Source of the DNA: Thinopyrum elongatum
Lineage: Eukaryota > Streptophyta > Magnoliopsida > Poales > Poaceae
NCBI GenBank assembly: GCA_011799875.1
Contig: CM022297.1
Span: forward strand, 519,920,929 to 519,984,928
Direction of reading: 5' to 3'
Length of the DNA stretch: 64,000 bases
A program made the translations under genes and the position numbers. Of this stretch, positions 24,341-37,880 are shown piece after piece. The notes below the pieces were generated by a model. That model did no database searches. It was not told the DNA's origin and worked only from the letters and a program-made list of their open reading frames with translations. The number at the start of each line of letters is the position of its first letter. The first letter of the stretch is position 1.

Positions 24341-25356
24341 AGGATGTAGCGTGTTACCTCTCCCAGAGGGACCGAAACTTGAGTAACTTCCTCGGGTGGC
24401 CTCTGTCTGGTACTTCAGGCCACCTTTGCCACCCTAACGAGGGTACTCACATTTCCAGCTACTGCCATAGAGGACCGAGGAAACCTCAAGGTACTAAGGA
24501 AATCCCAATGTTTGAGTCCTTTCCGGGACTCTAATCTTCATTGGAGAGGCTTGGGCCACAAAGCTCCACAAAAACATCAAATGTCTAGTTTTCTTCTCCT
24601 TAAGCTTTGTCAAATGAGGCCCAAGCTCAATCACTAAGTGGTAGATCTTGAGGTGGCCTCCAACCTTCATAAACTTCCTGGAGGTAATCCACCTCTTGGA
24701 AACTTGTGAGTGACTCCAACAATCTAGGGTCCCCTACTATTCCAAGAGTAACAAGTAACATGAAGAACTCAAGTGGGAGTCAAGATTAGCTTGGTGGAAT
24801 CACATACTTGGGTTCCTTCTACTTTTCCTCAGTCAAATCAAAGATTTGCTGGTTGTAGAAGGACGAATGAAAGCTCTTGTGGTCGATAACCTCCCTTGGG
24901 GTATAATGGTGTATTTCATACCCCACCCCCCATTTTTTTGTGCTAGGTCTTAGATTATGGTCAACTCAGAGACTCTCGGTCCCGAAAATCTAGGGTTCAT
25001 TCGAGAAATACTCCAAGATGAACATAAGGTTCTAGCACAAAGCCAAAGGGACCAAACCAAGTTCAGAGGCGCCGACCCACCTTTTGATGGCAAAAAGTAT
25101 ATTTTGGGGGTTTACATTTCGGGCTTTTTCACAAGGATAATGGGGGCATCTACAATTTGTGTGTGTGTATCATGAATCTCGATCTCGTTCTTGTCCTTTG
25201 CGAAATTTCACTTTATAGTGCAACTTCCCTATGAGTCAAAGGTAGAAAAAATTACAGACAAATTTAAATATGTTCTCTTCGTTTATCTGTCTTGATTGAG
25301 GCGTCTTCAATCTCCCTTGCTTCATTTCCTTGGGACTAATCACCTGTTCATATACT
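24341..25356. other. Anonymous sequence right of element C
   Basis: No gene or bounded element was recognised. Repeated ctcggtcccgaaaatc-like strings recall DNA-transposon subterminal motifs, but no ends were found. Confidence 0.4.
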
Positions 25357-25980
25357 CAAGAATACAACTAGTCCTTCAACCACATTATCACCAGAATCCA
25401 CACATGGTCTCCTACAACATTTGTTACGCCTCCTAAGATCAATCTGCGTGTCCCTAGCCAATGTGTGGACTTTGAAGCCTTTGTCTCGCGTTGTAGGTGA
25501 GTTTCTGTGTGGTGTCTAAATCCTCATGGAGGTGATGTAGGTTTTCCGGTCAAAGATGATGACATTCAAGTCCTTTGTTTCCGTTTCTGTGTGGTTGTAT
25601 TCCATGCCTATGGATGCAGTCATGAATCTTAACAAAAACAACCTCGTGGGAGATTAACGATCAAACATTTAGGAAAAAACCATTTTAGCCATTTTAAAAC
25701 AAGTTATCCCAAAACAAGTGTTTTCTTTTCGAAAAGAAGGGTTAAAGAAAAAGAATATATAATAGCGGTCAACTCTCGTAGTTGGTGCTATGGGAATAAA
25801 AGATCACCTATTTTAGGTCAAAGAGAATTATTAACTCTCATTTTAGAGATATAACAATTTAGATCAATGGCTAGAATTATTTAATTAATATTACAAGTTT
25901 TAAAACAAGTTAAGCCTAAAAAAATTATAAAATAAATTCATAAATAGAAAAATAAAAATAAAAACAAGTTAACCTGCAGG
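25357..25980. repeat. Copy 1 of a diverged duplication (partner 37320-37880)
   Basis: It shares, in order and in the same direction, actcaagaatacaactagtc, gcgtgtccctagcc, ggtcaaagatgatgacatt, aaagaaaaagaatata, gtcaactctcgtagt and gagatataacaatttagatc with 37320-37880. Scattered substitutions and indels occur throughout. Copy 1 has about 50 extra bases near 25395-25445. The two copies now flank element F. Confidence 0.85.
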
Positions 25981-26394
25981 CTCAGTCGGGATTCCCTTCA
26001 ATCTTCAACTTCAACCTGTAATATCTTCATGCAGAATGCTTAACAAAATATCCAAGAGAAATACAACTGCTCTCGGCTTTACAGGATACCCTGGAGAAAT
26101 TTGTGTTGTTATGTTTGAATGATGACTCTAGCTGTACTAGAAATGTGTTAGGAATATACAGAAGTGGATATGCATTTCTCGGTTGTGGTTGTGTCTATTT
26201 GATTACAGGGTCAGTTTCGCTATTTCGATGATCTTATCAAGATATTTTACATCATACAGATTAATTATTTACGGTTTAGTTAATCATTCATGATATTTAT
26301 CTCCCAATAGTTATCCATCCACAGTGATAAGCAACTATGATGATAAACTAATTTTTGAAGTTTCGTTTGTTGGTCAACTGACATTTAAAAGTTA
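25981..26394. other. Unassigned unique-looking sequence
   Basis: AT-rich, without a usable ORF, between duplication copy 1 and a Stowaway MITE. Confidence 0.4.
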
Positions 26395-26650
26395 CTCCCT
26401 CCATTTCAAATATTTGATGTTCTGGGTTTGCTCTAAGTCAAACCTCTCTATGTTTGACCATGTATACAGAAAAAGATGTTAACGTTTACAATATCAAATA
26501 TATAGAATAGGAAGATATATTTTATGATGAATCTAATAAAACTAATTTAGTGTTGTAGATGTCGAGATATTTTTGATAGACTTGGTCAAACGTAAAGATC
26601 TTTAACTTAGGACAAATCCAAAACATCAAAGAATTTTGGAATGGAGGGGG
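26395..26650. mobile_element. Stowaway MITE, 256 bp
   Basis: Ends CTCCCTCCATTTCAAAT and the complement of attttggaatggaggggg are flanked by TA at 26393-26394 and 26651-26652. The internal segments ttgctctaagtcaaacc and ggtcaaacgtaaag... are typical of grass Stowaways. Confidence 0.9.
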
Positions 26651-26750
26651 TAGCATTCATTATAATTTAGAATAGCAACAATAAACTTAAGTCGTGTTGT
26701 GGGCTTGATGGAACTTGATTGGTTCGCTAGGCGTGTTCTATAATTTTCGG

Positions 26751-29700
26751 TAGCACAGTAAAAGTAGTAGTAGCATTAGGTATCAACCTCGGCCAGAGAT
26801 CCTTTCTCGACTCCCTGCGAGAAAGCAATCCCAGAGCCATACTATCCATTTCTCATCACAAGTATCCAGTTCTAGTTGTGTCGATCGGGATACAACTCCG
26901 AGCGTCCGTTACCGTGGACCCGGCTATTCGAATAGATTAACTTCCTTGCAGGGATGCACCAACTTACCCACCACGCTCGATTAACTCCGGCCAGACACAC
27001 TTTTTTGGGTCATGCCTGGCCTCGGCCAAACGATATGCCACAACCCGACCTAGGCATAACAGAGAGGTCAGCACGCCGGACTAACCCTATGCACCCAGGG
27101 GGCTAGGCCCCTCGCCCTGAGTGCTCTTGCACGTTACGTTCATGGCCATGAGCAGACCTGGCCACCCACACTATCAAGGCGGTTGCTTAACGCGGTCCAA
27201 CCCGACGCGTGCCGCTCCTTGCTGACGTCTAGTAAGCTTCGGCTGATGCCACGACGCAGAGTGCCCATAACTTATCCCACGTGATGGTAGTGCGAAAAGA
27301 CCAGAGGCCTACTCGGATCAAATATCCAAATCGTTAGTGAATTGGGGGTGTGCGGTAACGAGCAGAGAGTCACGATCGATGTGACCCCGTGGCCCCGTCT
27401 CGAGGACTTGCGGCAAGGGCTAAGAATGCCCGGCCACGCCTCGTAATTTATCTCACGGGCACCCTCCGGGTCAACCCGTATCCACATCCCTTGCTTCTTA
27501 TGCTCGCTCGGGTACCCCTTAGGGTCGACCCGACTTTCCAAGTAACAGCTGTAAAGTCCAAGTATCCGTGTCTCCATAACATCAGGGGAATCTGAGGTAT
27601 CACCCTCGTTGGATTCCTACTTGATGTATCCTTCAAGGTGAACTTGGAGGAATCACCCTCGATGGGTTCACACTTGAGGTGTTGCATGACAGTGTCGTTA
27701 TCGGGAGTGGTGAAGGAGGAATCACCCTCGATGACCACGACCAAATAGCTACTCTACAGAGTTAACATCAGAAGTGTTAAACGAGGTATCACCCTCGGCA
27801 CTCGATAGTAACGCTGTAGTGTCGTACAACTAAGGGGGTGATGTGCGGTGTTGGGGCCTGGTCGTCGAGTCTTCCGATGATCCAGCGGGGGAAACTGGGA
27901 CAAGTGGGGTCACTGGGGTTAACTAACCATCCTATTCTAAGCAATTTAGGATAAGTAGGTAATTATCAAAAGTAGGTTACAAAATCAGGTCATGCATCAG
28001 AATAGGTAAAGCAGTAACAGCAGAAATTCTAATGCAAGCACAAGAGAGAAGAGAATAGGCGATATAGGCATGCTCAAGGGGGGGTTTGCTTGCCTGGAAG
28101 CTCTGCTGCAAAGGGGGTCGTTGGTGTAGCAGTCCTCGGGGCTTCGCCTGTACCGGGATCTACCGAGAGAGAAGAGGGGGGGTAACAAATAAATACACGG
28201 GAACAAAAGCAATCACAAAGCAAGACATGGCACTAAGCGGTGTTAGGGGTGACCTAACGCAGTGCTACATGTTACAGACGGAGCGGGAAAACATCCGGAG
28301 GTATTTTACCAGCTCCGGGCAATTATCGGTCAGATGAACCGAAGGGGAAAGTCCCATGTTCATCATGTTAGAGGGGTGTGGCAGGTATGAGGAGTGCATA
28401 TTCAGATTCGTCTCATTTTTCTGATCAACTTTCATATATAAAGTTTTTCAATCTGAGCTACGGTTTATTTTCTATGAATTTCTAAAGATTTAAACATTTT
28501 TTGAAATTATTTAATATTAGCAGAAAAGGATTATTGCATCAGCAGTGAGGTCAACATGACGTCAGCAGTCAACAAACCCGCTGACTGGTCAAACTGACCA
28601 GTGGGTCCCACATGTCATACACAGAGGGACTAATAGGGGTTTATTTTAACTAAACGGAGTTAATTAACAGTTGGGCCACACATGTCAGTGACTGGTTAAT
28701 TAACAGATTAATTTTAAAAGTCTACTTAGTCTAATTAACGAAGGGGCCCACATGTCAACTACAGGGGGTGAACAGTAACCCTCGTTAACCATGGTCAACG
28801 GTGTCAACCGAGGCATTGGGGCCCACTGGCAGCCTCACAGGGCAGGCCCCACGCGCTGCCAGGTCAGCGCCGGCGCCGGAGTTGTGCCGGCGACCATTTT
28901 CGCGGCGGCCGTTCGCCGGAGAGGCTCGGGTTTCCGCTACAGAGCGCCAAATCGCGTGTTTTAACTTGCATTCAAAAGCTGACGCTGTCGCGCGTCAAAT
29001 GGAGCCACTGGACCGACCGGAGATGGCCGGGGCAGAGAGCTGCAACGTCGCCGGCGGCGGTGATCTACAGTGGCTCGGTGAAAACGAGAACCTAGCGCGC
29101 GCGAGCGATCTAAAGCGCTAGGCCGCACAACTGGAGTGCCCCGAGCATGGTGGCGTGCTCGAACGGCCACGGCAAAGACTACAGCGACGGCGGTGAGCTT
29201 CGCGGCAGAGCCGAGCTCGGCCATCCACGGCGGTGACGCTAGGCGCAACAGAACAAGGAGAAGGCAGGGGAGAACATGCAGTGCTCACCGTGCGGGCTCA
29301 AGGAGGCCCCTTGGGTGAACGGGAGCGCAGAGGGGGCCGCGGTCGTCGGAGATCGCCGGCGACCGAGAGATCGGTGCCGAGCTCGATCCCGCCCGTGCGG
29401 TCCTCTCCGAGCAAGATGGCGGGCGGTGGACGACGTGGTCGAATGAGGCGGAGACGACGGGCATGGCGGAGACGCGAACGGACGCTGGTGGCCGCGGCAG
29501 TGACAGCGGCGCGTCGGCGGTCGCGCTCGGGCAGAGAGGGGAGGAAGCGAGCGGGCTAGAGAGGGCGAGAGAGAGGGGGCGAATGGATGAGGATGGTGAC
29601 GAGGCCGAGCGGCTTCGACCTTATCCTCTCGCCCGTCCTCGGGCGTCGCCGTGTTGACATTCGGTCGGTGTGCGCGCTCGCGCCCACGGCGGCGTCGACA

Positions 29701-30246
29701 CGCGGGGAGAGAGAGAAAGAAGCGAGGTGGCGCTATGGGCTGGGCCGCACTGTGAACTTAGGCCCAGTCCACAGTAGCGTTTTTCTTTTTCCCGTTTTCT
29801 TTTTCTGTTTTCTTTTTTCCCGTAGCATTTTGCAATTAAATTATCCATCAGATGACCTTGCAAAAATAAGCAACTGGCAGAAACAAATACTAGGGAAAAT
29901 GATGCACTGCCACAAGAAGTTTGGTGAGTTTTGGAATCCATTTGAATTTTTCAAAAAAGGAAATGGCATTTAAAGTGTTGTTTTGGCACACTTTCAAATG
30001 CTTCTGCTCAAATAGCATTTAGGTGATGTTGTTTTCCTTAACCACAATTTGTTTTGGAATATTTGCTAGATGGTGAACATTTTCCCAGCAACTTTTGAGC
30101 AACTTCAAATTGCACTTTGAATTTGAATTGGATTCAGAGAAGAATTTGAAATGAGATATTTATCCAACATGATTAAGCTTTGTAAATCAAGATGACTAGG
30201 CACTGATCATAAGGGATTACTGTAGTGTGATGCTGGGGATGTTACA
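26751..30246 (-). repeat. 3' LTR of element F, truncated
   Basis: Collinear with 33787-37257, ending GATGTTACA at 30246 next to the purine tract. Homology stops at about 26751 (tagcaca), so the last ~620 bp of the LTR is missing. GC-rich frames at 28800-29660 are open in several phases at once and are not taken as genes. Confidence 0.9.
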
Positions 30247-33151
30247 AATCTCCTCCACTAAAAGAAATCTCGTCCCGAGATTTAAGTGGGGAAGTAAAGA
30301 GTAACTTCGGGAGAACTGACTCTTATAGGGTTAATTATCTGGTGAACAGTTCAGGGAAGGTGGTGGAAGTATCTCTCGAGTTGAAACTTAAGAAAACACC
30401 GAGAGCAACGTATGAAGGTACAATAGGAAGTTTCAAGCGAATGGACAAACGATCGATACCTGAACAAAGTGTGAGAAGGGGGTTCAGAGCATCGGAAATA
30501 GATCATCTCTCGGAGGGTGGCTCATGATAACACACAAAGCCAAGAGCATATGATACTTCGGAATCAAGGATATACAGGAGAGTCAGGTTACGATCCTGTG
30601 GAACTGTGAAGAGGGTCGATCGAGAGTAGGGAGAACGGTGTCATCTTACCGGTCATGACAACAAGGTATGTCAGAGAATAGTCTGTCATTTATGTCGGTA
30701 ACAACGTCGGTACCAAGGGCGAGGGACGAAGAGAACCATTTTCCTGCTCGTAAGAACGAGGCAGACCAATAAGGCAAAGTTCTCGCCCATCGGGGGTTAC
30801 CGGAATGTCATCAACAATAGTAACAGGGTCTCACTGACAAGGTTGTACATCGGGGTGTTTTATAAGCAGGGAATTATTTCTACTTATTATCATATATAGA
30901 TCACAAGAAAGGTTAAACAAACCAATGGAAAGGAAAATGTGTTATTGCACAAGAATTAGGAGTGTATCTTTTCCCAAGGAAAAGTAGAGCACGATATACA
31001 TGTCAGATCAACAAGTACACCACCATTTAAATAAAGGGGCAAGGGAATTCATGATGTTATCCATACAACGGTGTCTGGATAATAAAGCAAGAAACATTTG
31101 GCAATGTGCTTCCAATGTTCTTGTGGATATTCGGAATACCACAATCATGCTTCAAGGTAGCCTTAATATGGTGTTTCAAGTAAGGGTTGGGTCTGAAGAT
31201 CTCAAGAGATACAAAGGAACAATTTCGGAAGTACCGAGGAACGCAAGGTATAACCAAAACATAACCAAGTCCGAGTTGGCAGAAAGTCAAGGATGTTATT
31301 GATGATAACACAAATCATCGAGGGGCAAGGATGGTATTTCTAACCATGAATTTATTTCACAACTTTAGAGAAGTCAAAAGGTTGACGATGATGGTGAAAC
31401 ATTTTGTCGAGAGGCTTCATGAGATGTAATCGATCAGCGACGACATCAAGAAAATGGACTGATGAAGCGAAAGGTTATTGGAACCACGGATGTGACACAA
31501 TCTCGAAATCAAGCTTGTTGTTCGAGGTGAAATGATAGGATGAGGAAGATCGACGTAAGCTTAGCGCGTCGTCGGAGGTTGCTCCCGGCATAAGGACCAG
31601 GTAGCACAGTTAAAGTTAGTACGATAATGATATAGCCGATTAGGCTAGGAATGACTTGAAGGATTATTAAGCTCGTAAGCAGCAAAACTTACTTAGAGTT
31701 AATGAATCAAAGTGCAGAATTGATTCACTTATCGGTGTTCTCGAGTGATAAACAACTCAAAACCCGGGAAAATTGGAATTGGTGATCAATGATAGTAGAT
31801 GAAGAACTCATAAGAAATTATGTAGTTCCTGTGATATTCTCGAGATACCAGGGGTAGTACTCGATGGTAGATCAGAATAGAGGTTGGACAGGTGAAATGA
31901 TCTGCAGAGGACAAGTATTTTAACTTGTCCGGGAAATGGAAGCAAGAAGAAAATATGGTCGGAACCACGATTGCAAAGTATCAATTCTCAAATACAAGAT
32001 GAATTTGTACCAAGGAAATAATTATTTTTACGAGCAGCTTCCATGATAATTTCTACATCGGGTCCATGGGCATGAACACAAAGGTTCAAGGTCGACCCCC
32101 ACTTCTTCAATGCATAACCTTTCATTCACTGCTCTGTTAAAAATTATATGAACGTGAAGAACTACCTGGTGAAATACCAGAGGAGTATGGCCCGCGAAAA
32201 TTATCGGGTTCACACAGATTAAGAAGGCATAGGTTCAACCCATCGGGGCATCTTAGGAACATATACCACAAACTTTAGGAGTAATTAACACAAGTTCGAC
32301 AGCAGAGCATGGTTGACAAAAGGAGAGGATACATTTTACTAAAGGCATTATGTATGAGGGAAATAACTCACAAGATTTCAGATGTTAAGGACACTGTCGG
32401 ATAACAACCCAACAATGGATCTGGCGATTCACGACGGAGTTGATGTGAGTATCAGTAATCAATCAGAGGGAGAAGGGATGCAAAGGCATTGACAAGGAAT
32501 GTCAACGAAGGTTGCTAAACATATGGAATGAACTGTAATGCAAGCAGGCAAGAATTTCAAGAGCAATAGTCTGCAGAGGATTTTCGGAAGATCGACTAAC
32601 AATGGAAAGTATTTTGCGAAACACCTGAACAACTGGGGATGAATGGATCCCTAGTAAATGTGAGGAATTATCCGCAGTGCGAAAGAAGTTGCACGGCAGT
32701 AGGCTCAAAGGATTCCCAGATTAACAAGGAGTATTTCGGGGTATCTTGTACATAAAGGAGTATCTGGGAATAAAGATACAAACGGCAAAGATGTGTAGCT
32801 GTCCACGGTGATTATCGGTAGTAGGGAACTTGCAAAAGCAGTGGGCATAATGGTCTCGGGAAACATCGAGGAGTATCTGCCGAATCTTCTGGCGAAGCAA
32901 GCGATCATCTGTGGTGAAGGAGCTCTTCGGGATGAAGTGGTTACGAGAACCTAATGTCAGAGTTAGTAAAATGTTTAACCCGAGTAGACGAGAGATCAGA
33001 ATCCCAGAGTATAGACGAGGAATAAAAGATCCTAATACCACCCAATGGCGACGTGGGCCCGTAAGCCACACAGCCAAGTTAGTAAAACAATTTTGACAAC
33101 TAGACTCAACTTCGACCAAGGAGTTGGAAAGGGGGTTCCTACAGGCAGTCG
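30247..33151 (-). other. Non-coding internal domain of element F
   Basis: Stops occur in all six frames, and no gag, protease, RT or integrase motif can be read. The left edge has the purine-rich end (complement of aatctcctccact) preceded by CTCGGGACGAGA, which also precedes the LTR of element A (2341-2352). Confidence 0.7.
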
Positions 33152-33163
33152 GCTCTGATACCA
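33152..33163 (-). other. Primer-binding site of element F (initiator tRNA-Met)
   Basis: The - strand reads TGGTATCAGAGC, the standard plant primer site complementary to the 3' end of initiator tRNA-Met, three bases from the LTR. Confidence 0.95.
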
Positions 33164-33166
33164 ACT

Positions 33167-36100
33167 TGTGATGCCCCCGGCTTAATCGAGCACTAATCAT
33201 ACACGCAAATGCACACGATCAAGCCTAAGGACTCACTTGTAGGAATCACAACACAACTCTAAAACACAAATAAAGGCATACAAGCATTATATTACAAGCC
33301 AGGCCCTCGAGGGCTCGAATACATAAGCTTGATGTCAACAAGCATCAGCGGAAGCGTTAGATATCTGAGTACAGATATAAAAGAGAAACAGATAAGCCTT
33401 TAAGAAGGCGGTGCAAAACAAAAGCTACGATCGAAAAGGCGCAGGCCTCCTGCCTGTGACCCTCCGAACCTACTCCTGGTCGTCAGCCAACTCGTAGTAG
33501 TAACCACCCTCGGGGTAGTAGGAGCAGTCGTCGGCGGGGGCAGCTGTCTCAGCGGCTCCGTCCTCTGGTTTCATCAAACAGATATGGGGAAAAAGAGGAA
33601 GCAAAGCAACTGTGAGTACTCATCCGAAGTACTCAGCAAGCAAGGATCTACACTACATATGCAACATTATCAAAGAAAGGCTGTATATGTGGACTGGACT
33701 GCAGAAATGCCAGAATAGAGAGAAGGCCTAGTCCTATCGAAGACTAGCATCTTCAGCGGTCTTGCAGCATTAGAAGAGTGTAGATTAGCACATTAAAAGT
33801 AGTAGTAGCATTAGGTATCAACCTCGGTCAGAGATCCTTTCTCGACTCCCTGCGAGAAAGCAATCCCAGAGCCATACTATCCATTTCTCATCACAAGTAT
33901 CCAGTTCTAGTTGTGTCGATCAGGATACAACTCCGAGCGTCCGTTACCGTGGACCCGGCTATTCAAATAGATTAACTTCTCTGCAGGGGTGCACCAACTT
34001 ACCCACCACGCTCGATTAACTCCGGCCGGACACACTTTTCTGGGTCATGCCCGGCCTCGGCCAAACGATACGCCGCAACCCGACCTAGGCTTAACAAAGA
34101 GGTCAGCACGCTAGACTAACCCTATGCGCCCAGGGGGCTGGGCCCCTCCCCCTGAGCGCTCCTGCACGTTACGTTCACGACCGTGAGCAGACCTGGCAAC
34201 CCACACTATCAAGGCGGTTGCTTAACGCGGTCCAACCCGGCGCGTGCCGCTCTTTGCTGACGTCTAGTAAGCTTCGGCTGATGCCACGACGCAGAGTGCC
34301 CATAACTTATCCCACGTGATGGTAGTGCGAAAAGACCAGAGGCCTACTCGGATCAAATATCCAAATCGTTAGTGAATTGGGGGTGTGCGGTAACGAGCAG
34401 AGACTCACGATCGATGTGACCCCGTCGCCCCGTCTCGAGGACTTGCGGCAAGGGCTAAGAATGCCCGGCCACGTCTCGTAATTTATCTCACGGGCACCCT
34501 CCGGGTCAACCCGTATCCACATCCCTTGCTTCTTATGCTCGCTCGGGTACCCCTCAGGGTCGACCCGACTTTCCAAGTAACAGTTGTAAAGTCCAAGTAT
34601 CCGTGTGTCCATAACATCAGGGAAATCTGAGGTATCACCCTCGTTGGATTCCTACTCGATGTATCCGTCAAGGTGAACTTGGAGGAATCACCCTCGATGG
34701 GTTCACACTTGAGGTGTTGCACGACAGCATCGTTATCGGGAGTGGTGAAGGAGGAATCACCCTCGATGACCACGACCAAATAGCTACTCCACAGAGTTAA
34801 AATTAGAAGTGCTAAACGAGGTATCACCCTTGGCACTCGATAGTAACGCTGCAGTGTCGTACAACTAAGGGGGTGATGTGCAGTGCTAGGGCCTGGTCGT
34901 CGAGTCTTCCGATGATCCAACGGGGGCAACTGGGACAAGTGGGGTCACTGGGGTTCACTAACCAGCCTATTCTAAGCAGTTTAGGATAAGCAGGTAATTA
35001 TCAAAAGCAGGTTACAAAATCAGGTCATGCATCAGAATAGGTAAAGCAGTAACAGCATCAATTCTAATGGCAAGCACAAGAGAGAAGAGAATAGGCGATA
35101 TAGGCATGCTCAAGGGGGGGTTTGCTTGCCTGGAAGCTCTGCTGCAAAGGGGGTCATTGGTGTAGCAGTCCTCGGGGCTTCGTCTGTACCGGGATCTACC
35201 GAGAGAGAAGAGGGGGAGGAAACAAATAAATACACGACAACAAAAGCAATCACAAAGCAAGACATGGCACTAAGCGGTGTTAGGGGTGACCTAACGTAGT
35301 GCTACACGTTACAGACGGGGCGGGAAAACATCTGGAGGTATTTTACCAGCTCCAGGCAATTATCGGTCAGATGAACCGGAGGGTAAAGTTCCATGTTCAT
35401 CATGTTAGAGGGGTATGGCAGGTATGAGGAGGGCATATTTGGATTAGTCTCATTTTTCTGATCAACTTTCATATATAAAGTTTTTCAATCTGAGCTACGG
35501 TTTTTTTTTCTATGAATTTCTAAAGATTTAAACATTTTCTGAAATTATTTAATATTAACAGAAAAGGATTATTACGTCGGCAGTGAGGTCAGTATGATGT
35601 CAGCAGTCAACAGACCCGCTGACTAGTCAAACTGACCAGTGGGTCCCACATGTCATACACAGAGGGACCAACAGGGGTTTATTTTAACTAAATAGAGTTA
35701 ATTAACAGCTGGGCCCCACATGTCAGTGACTGGTTAATTAACAGATTAATTTTAAAAGTCTATTTAGTCTAATTAACGAAGGGGCCCACATGTCAGCTAC
35801 AGGGAGTGAACAGTAACCCTCGTTGACCGTGGTCAACGGGGTCAACTGAGGCGCTGGGGCCCACTGGCAGCCTCACAGGGCGGGCCCCACGCGCTGCCAG
35901 GTCAGCGCTGGCGCCGGAGTTGCGCCGGCGACCATTTTCGCGGCGGCCGATCGCCGGAGAGGCTCGGGTTTCCGCTACAGAGCGCCAAATCGCGTGTTTT
36001 AACTTGCGTTCGAAAGTTGACGCTGTCGCGCGTCGAATGGAGCCATTGGACCGACCGGAGATGGCCGGGGCAGAGAGCTGCAACATCGCCGGCGGCGGTG

Positions 36101-37257
36101 ATCTACAGTGGCTCGGTGAAAACGAGATCCTAGCGCGCGCAAGCGATCTAAAGCGCTAGGCCGCACCACTGGAGTGCCCCGAGCATGGTGGCGTGCTCGG
36201 ACGGCCACGACAAAGACTACAATGACGGCGGTGAGCTTCGCGGCGAAGCCGAGCTCGGCCATCCACGGCGGCGACGCTAGGCGCAACAGAACGAGGAGAA
36301 TGCAGGGGGAGAACGTGCAGTGCTCACCGTGCGGGCTCAAGGAGGCCCCTTGGGTGAACGGGAGCGCAGAGGGGGCCGCGGTCGTCGGAGATCGCCGGCG
36401 ACAGAGAGATCGGCGCCGAGCTCGATCCCGCCCGTGCGGTCCTCTTCGAGCAAGATGGCGGGCGGTGGACGACGTGGTCGAACGGGGCGGAGACGACGGG
36501 CACGGCGGAGACGCGAACGGACGCTGGTGGCCGCGACGGTGACAGCGGCGCGTCGGCGGTCACGCTCGGGCAGAGGGGAGGAAGCGAGCATGCGAGAGAG
36601 AGGGGGCGAATGGATGAGGACGGTGACGAGGCCGAGCGGCTTCGGCCTTATCCTCTCGCTCGTCCTCGGGCGTCGCCGTGTCGGCGTTCGGTCGGTGCGC
36701 GCGCTCGCGCCCACGGCGGCGTCGACACGCGGGGAGAGAGAGAAGCGAGGCGACGCTGTGGGCTGGGCCGCACTGTGGACTTAGGCCCAGTCCACAGTAG
36801 CGTTTTTCTTTTTCCCGTTTTCTTTTTTCCCGTAGCATTTTGCAATTAAATTAGCCATGAGATGACCTTGCAAAAATAAGCAACTGGCAGAAACAAATAC
36901 TAGGGAAAATGATGCACTGCCACAAGAAGTTTGGTGAGTTTTGGAATCCATTTGAATTTTTCAAAAAAAGAAATAGCATTTAAAGTGCTGTTTTGGCACT
37001 GTTTCAAATGCTTCTGCTCAAATAGCATTTAGGTGATGTTGTTTTCCTTAACCACAATTTTGTTTTGGAATATTTGCTAGATGGTGAACATTTTCCCAGC
37101 AACTTTTGAGCAACTTCAAAATGCACTTTGAATTTGAATTGGATTCAGAGAAGAATTTGAAATGAGATATTTATCCAACATGATTAAGCTTTGTAAATCA
37201 AGATGACTAGGCACTGATCATAATGGATTACTGTAGTGTGATGCTGGAGATGTTACA
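33167..37257 (-). repeat. 5' LTR of element F, full length (4.09 kb)
   Basis: On the + strand it runs from TGTGATGCCCCCGGC (33167) to ...GCTGGAGATGTTACA (37257), so the element's own orientation is TGTAACATCTCC...GGGGGCATCACA. This is the complete LTR of the pair. Confidence 0.9.
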
Positions 37258-37319
37258 GTTGCATCATTTTAACCTTTTAATTTTTTTATGTTCCGCGACC
37301 ATGCACGGGCATTCAGTTA

Positions 37320-37880
37320 GTATACTCAAGAATACAACTAGTCCTTAACCATCCTTGATTATCACCAGGTGCGTGTCCCTAGCCGATGTGAGCCTTTGTT
37401 TGGCGTTGTAGGTGAGTTTCTAGTGCGGTGTCTAAATCCCCATGGAGGTGATGGAGGTTTCCCGGTCAAAGATGATGACATTCGAGTCCTTTGTTTTCGG
37501 TTTTTATGTGGTTGTGTTTTCACGCCTGTGAATACAAACACGAATCTTAAGAAAAACAATCTCATGGGAGATAAACGATCAAACATTATTAAGCCATTTT
37601 AAAACAAGTTATCCTAGTTTAAGAACAAGTAGTATTCTTTTTTTTTGAAATGGGGTTAAAGAAAAAGAATATACAATAGCCGTCAACTCTCGTAGTAGAT
37701 GCTATGGTAATGAAAGATCACGTATTTTAGGTCAAAGCGAATAATTAACTCTCATTTTGAAGATATAACAATTTAGATCAATGATTGAACTTTTTAAAAA
37801 TTAATTTTACTAGTTTAAAAACAAGTTAGCCTCTAGAAGAAAAGATTTATAATAATAAATAAATAAAAACAGGTTAACAA
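37320..37880. repeat. Copy 2 of the diverged duplication, directly upstream of the kinase gene
   Basis: Partner of 25357-25980 in the same orientation. It ends about 290 bp before the kinase ATG and so may contain part of that gene's promoter. The 60 bp before it (37258-37319) contains catgcacgggcattcag. Confidence 0.8.

Larger units (their letters stand above)
26751..37257 (-). mobile_element. Element F: LARD-like (Sukkula-type) non-coding LTR retrotransposon
   Basis: On the - strand: 5' LTR (37257-33167), a tRNA-Met primer site (33163-33152), a 2.9 kb interior with no coding capacity, a purine tract (30259-30247), and a 3' LTR (30246-26751) lacking its last ~620 bp. Very long LTRs plus a non-coding interior define large retrotransposon derivatives (LARDs), first described in barley. 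LTR termini resemble those of element A. The truncated 3' LTR prevents checking the target duplication. The LTRs look about 95-96% identical in sampled stretches. Confidence 0.8.

Noticed and set aside
28801..29973. GC-rich ORFs in the LTRs of element F, repeated at 35793-36849
   Set aside because: Both LTRs show the same multi-frame openness with frame changes between copies; no domains.
32721..33200. - strand 159-codon ORF in element F next to the primer site
   Set aside because: It runs through the LTR end and primer site and has no gag-like motif.
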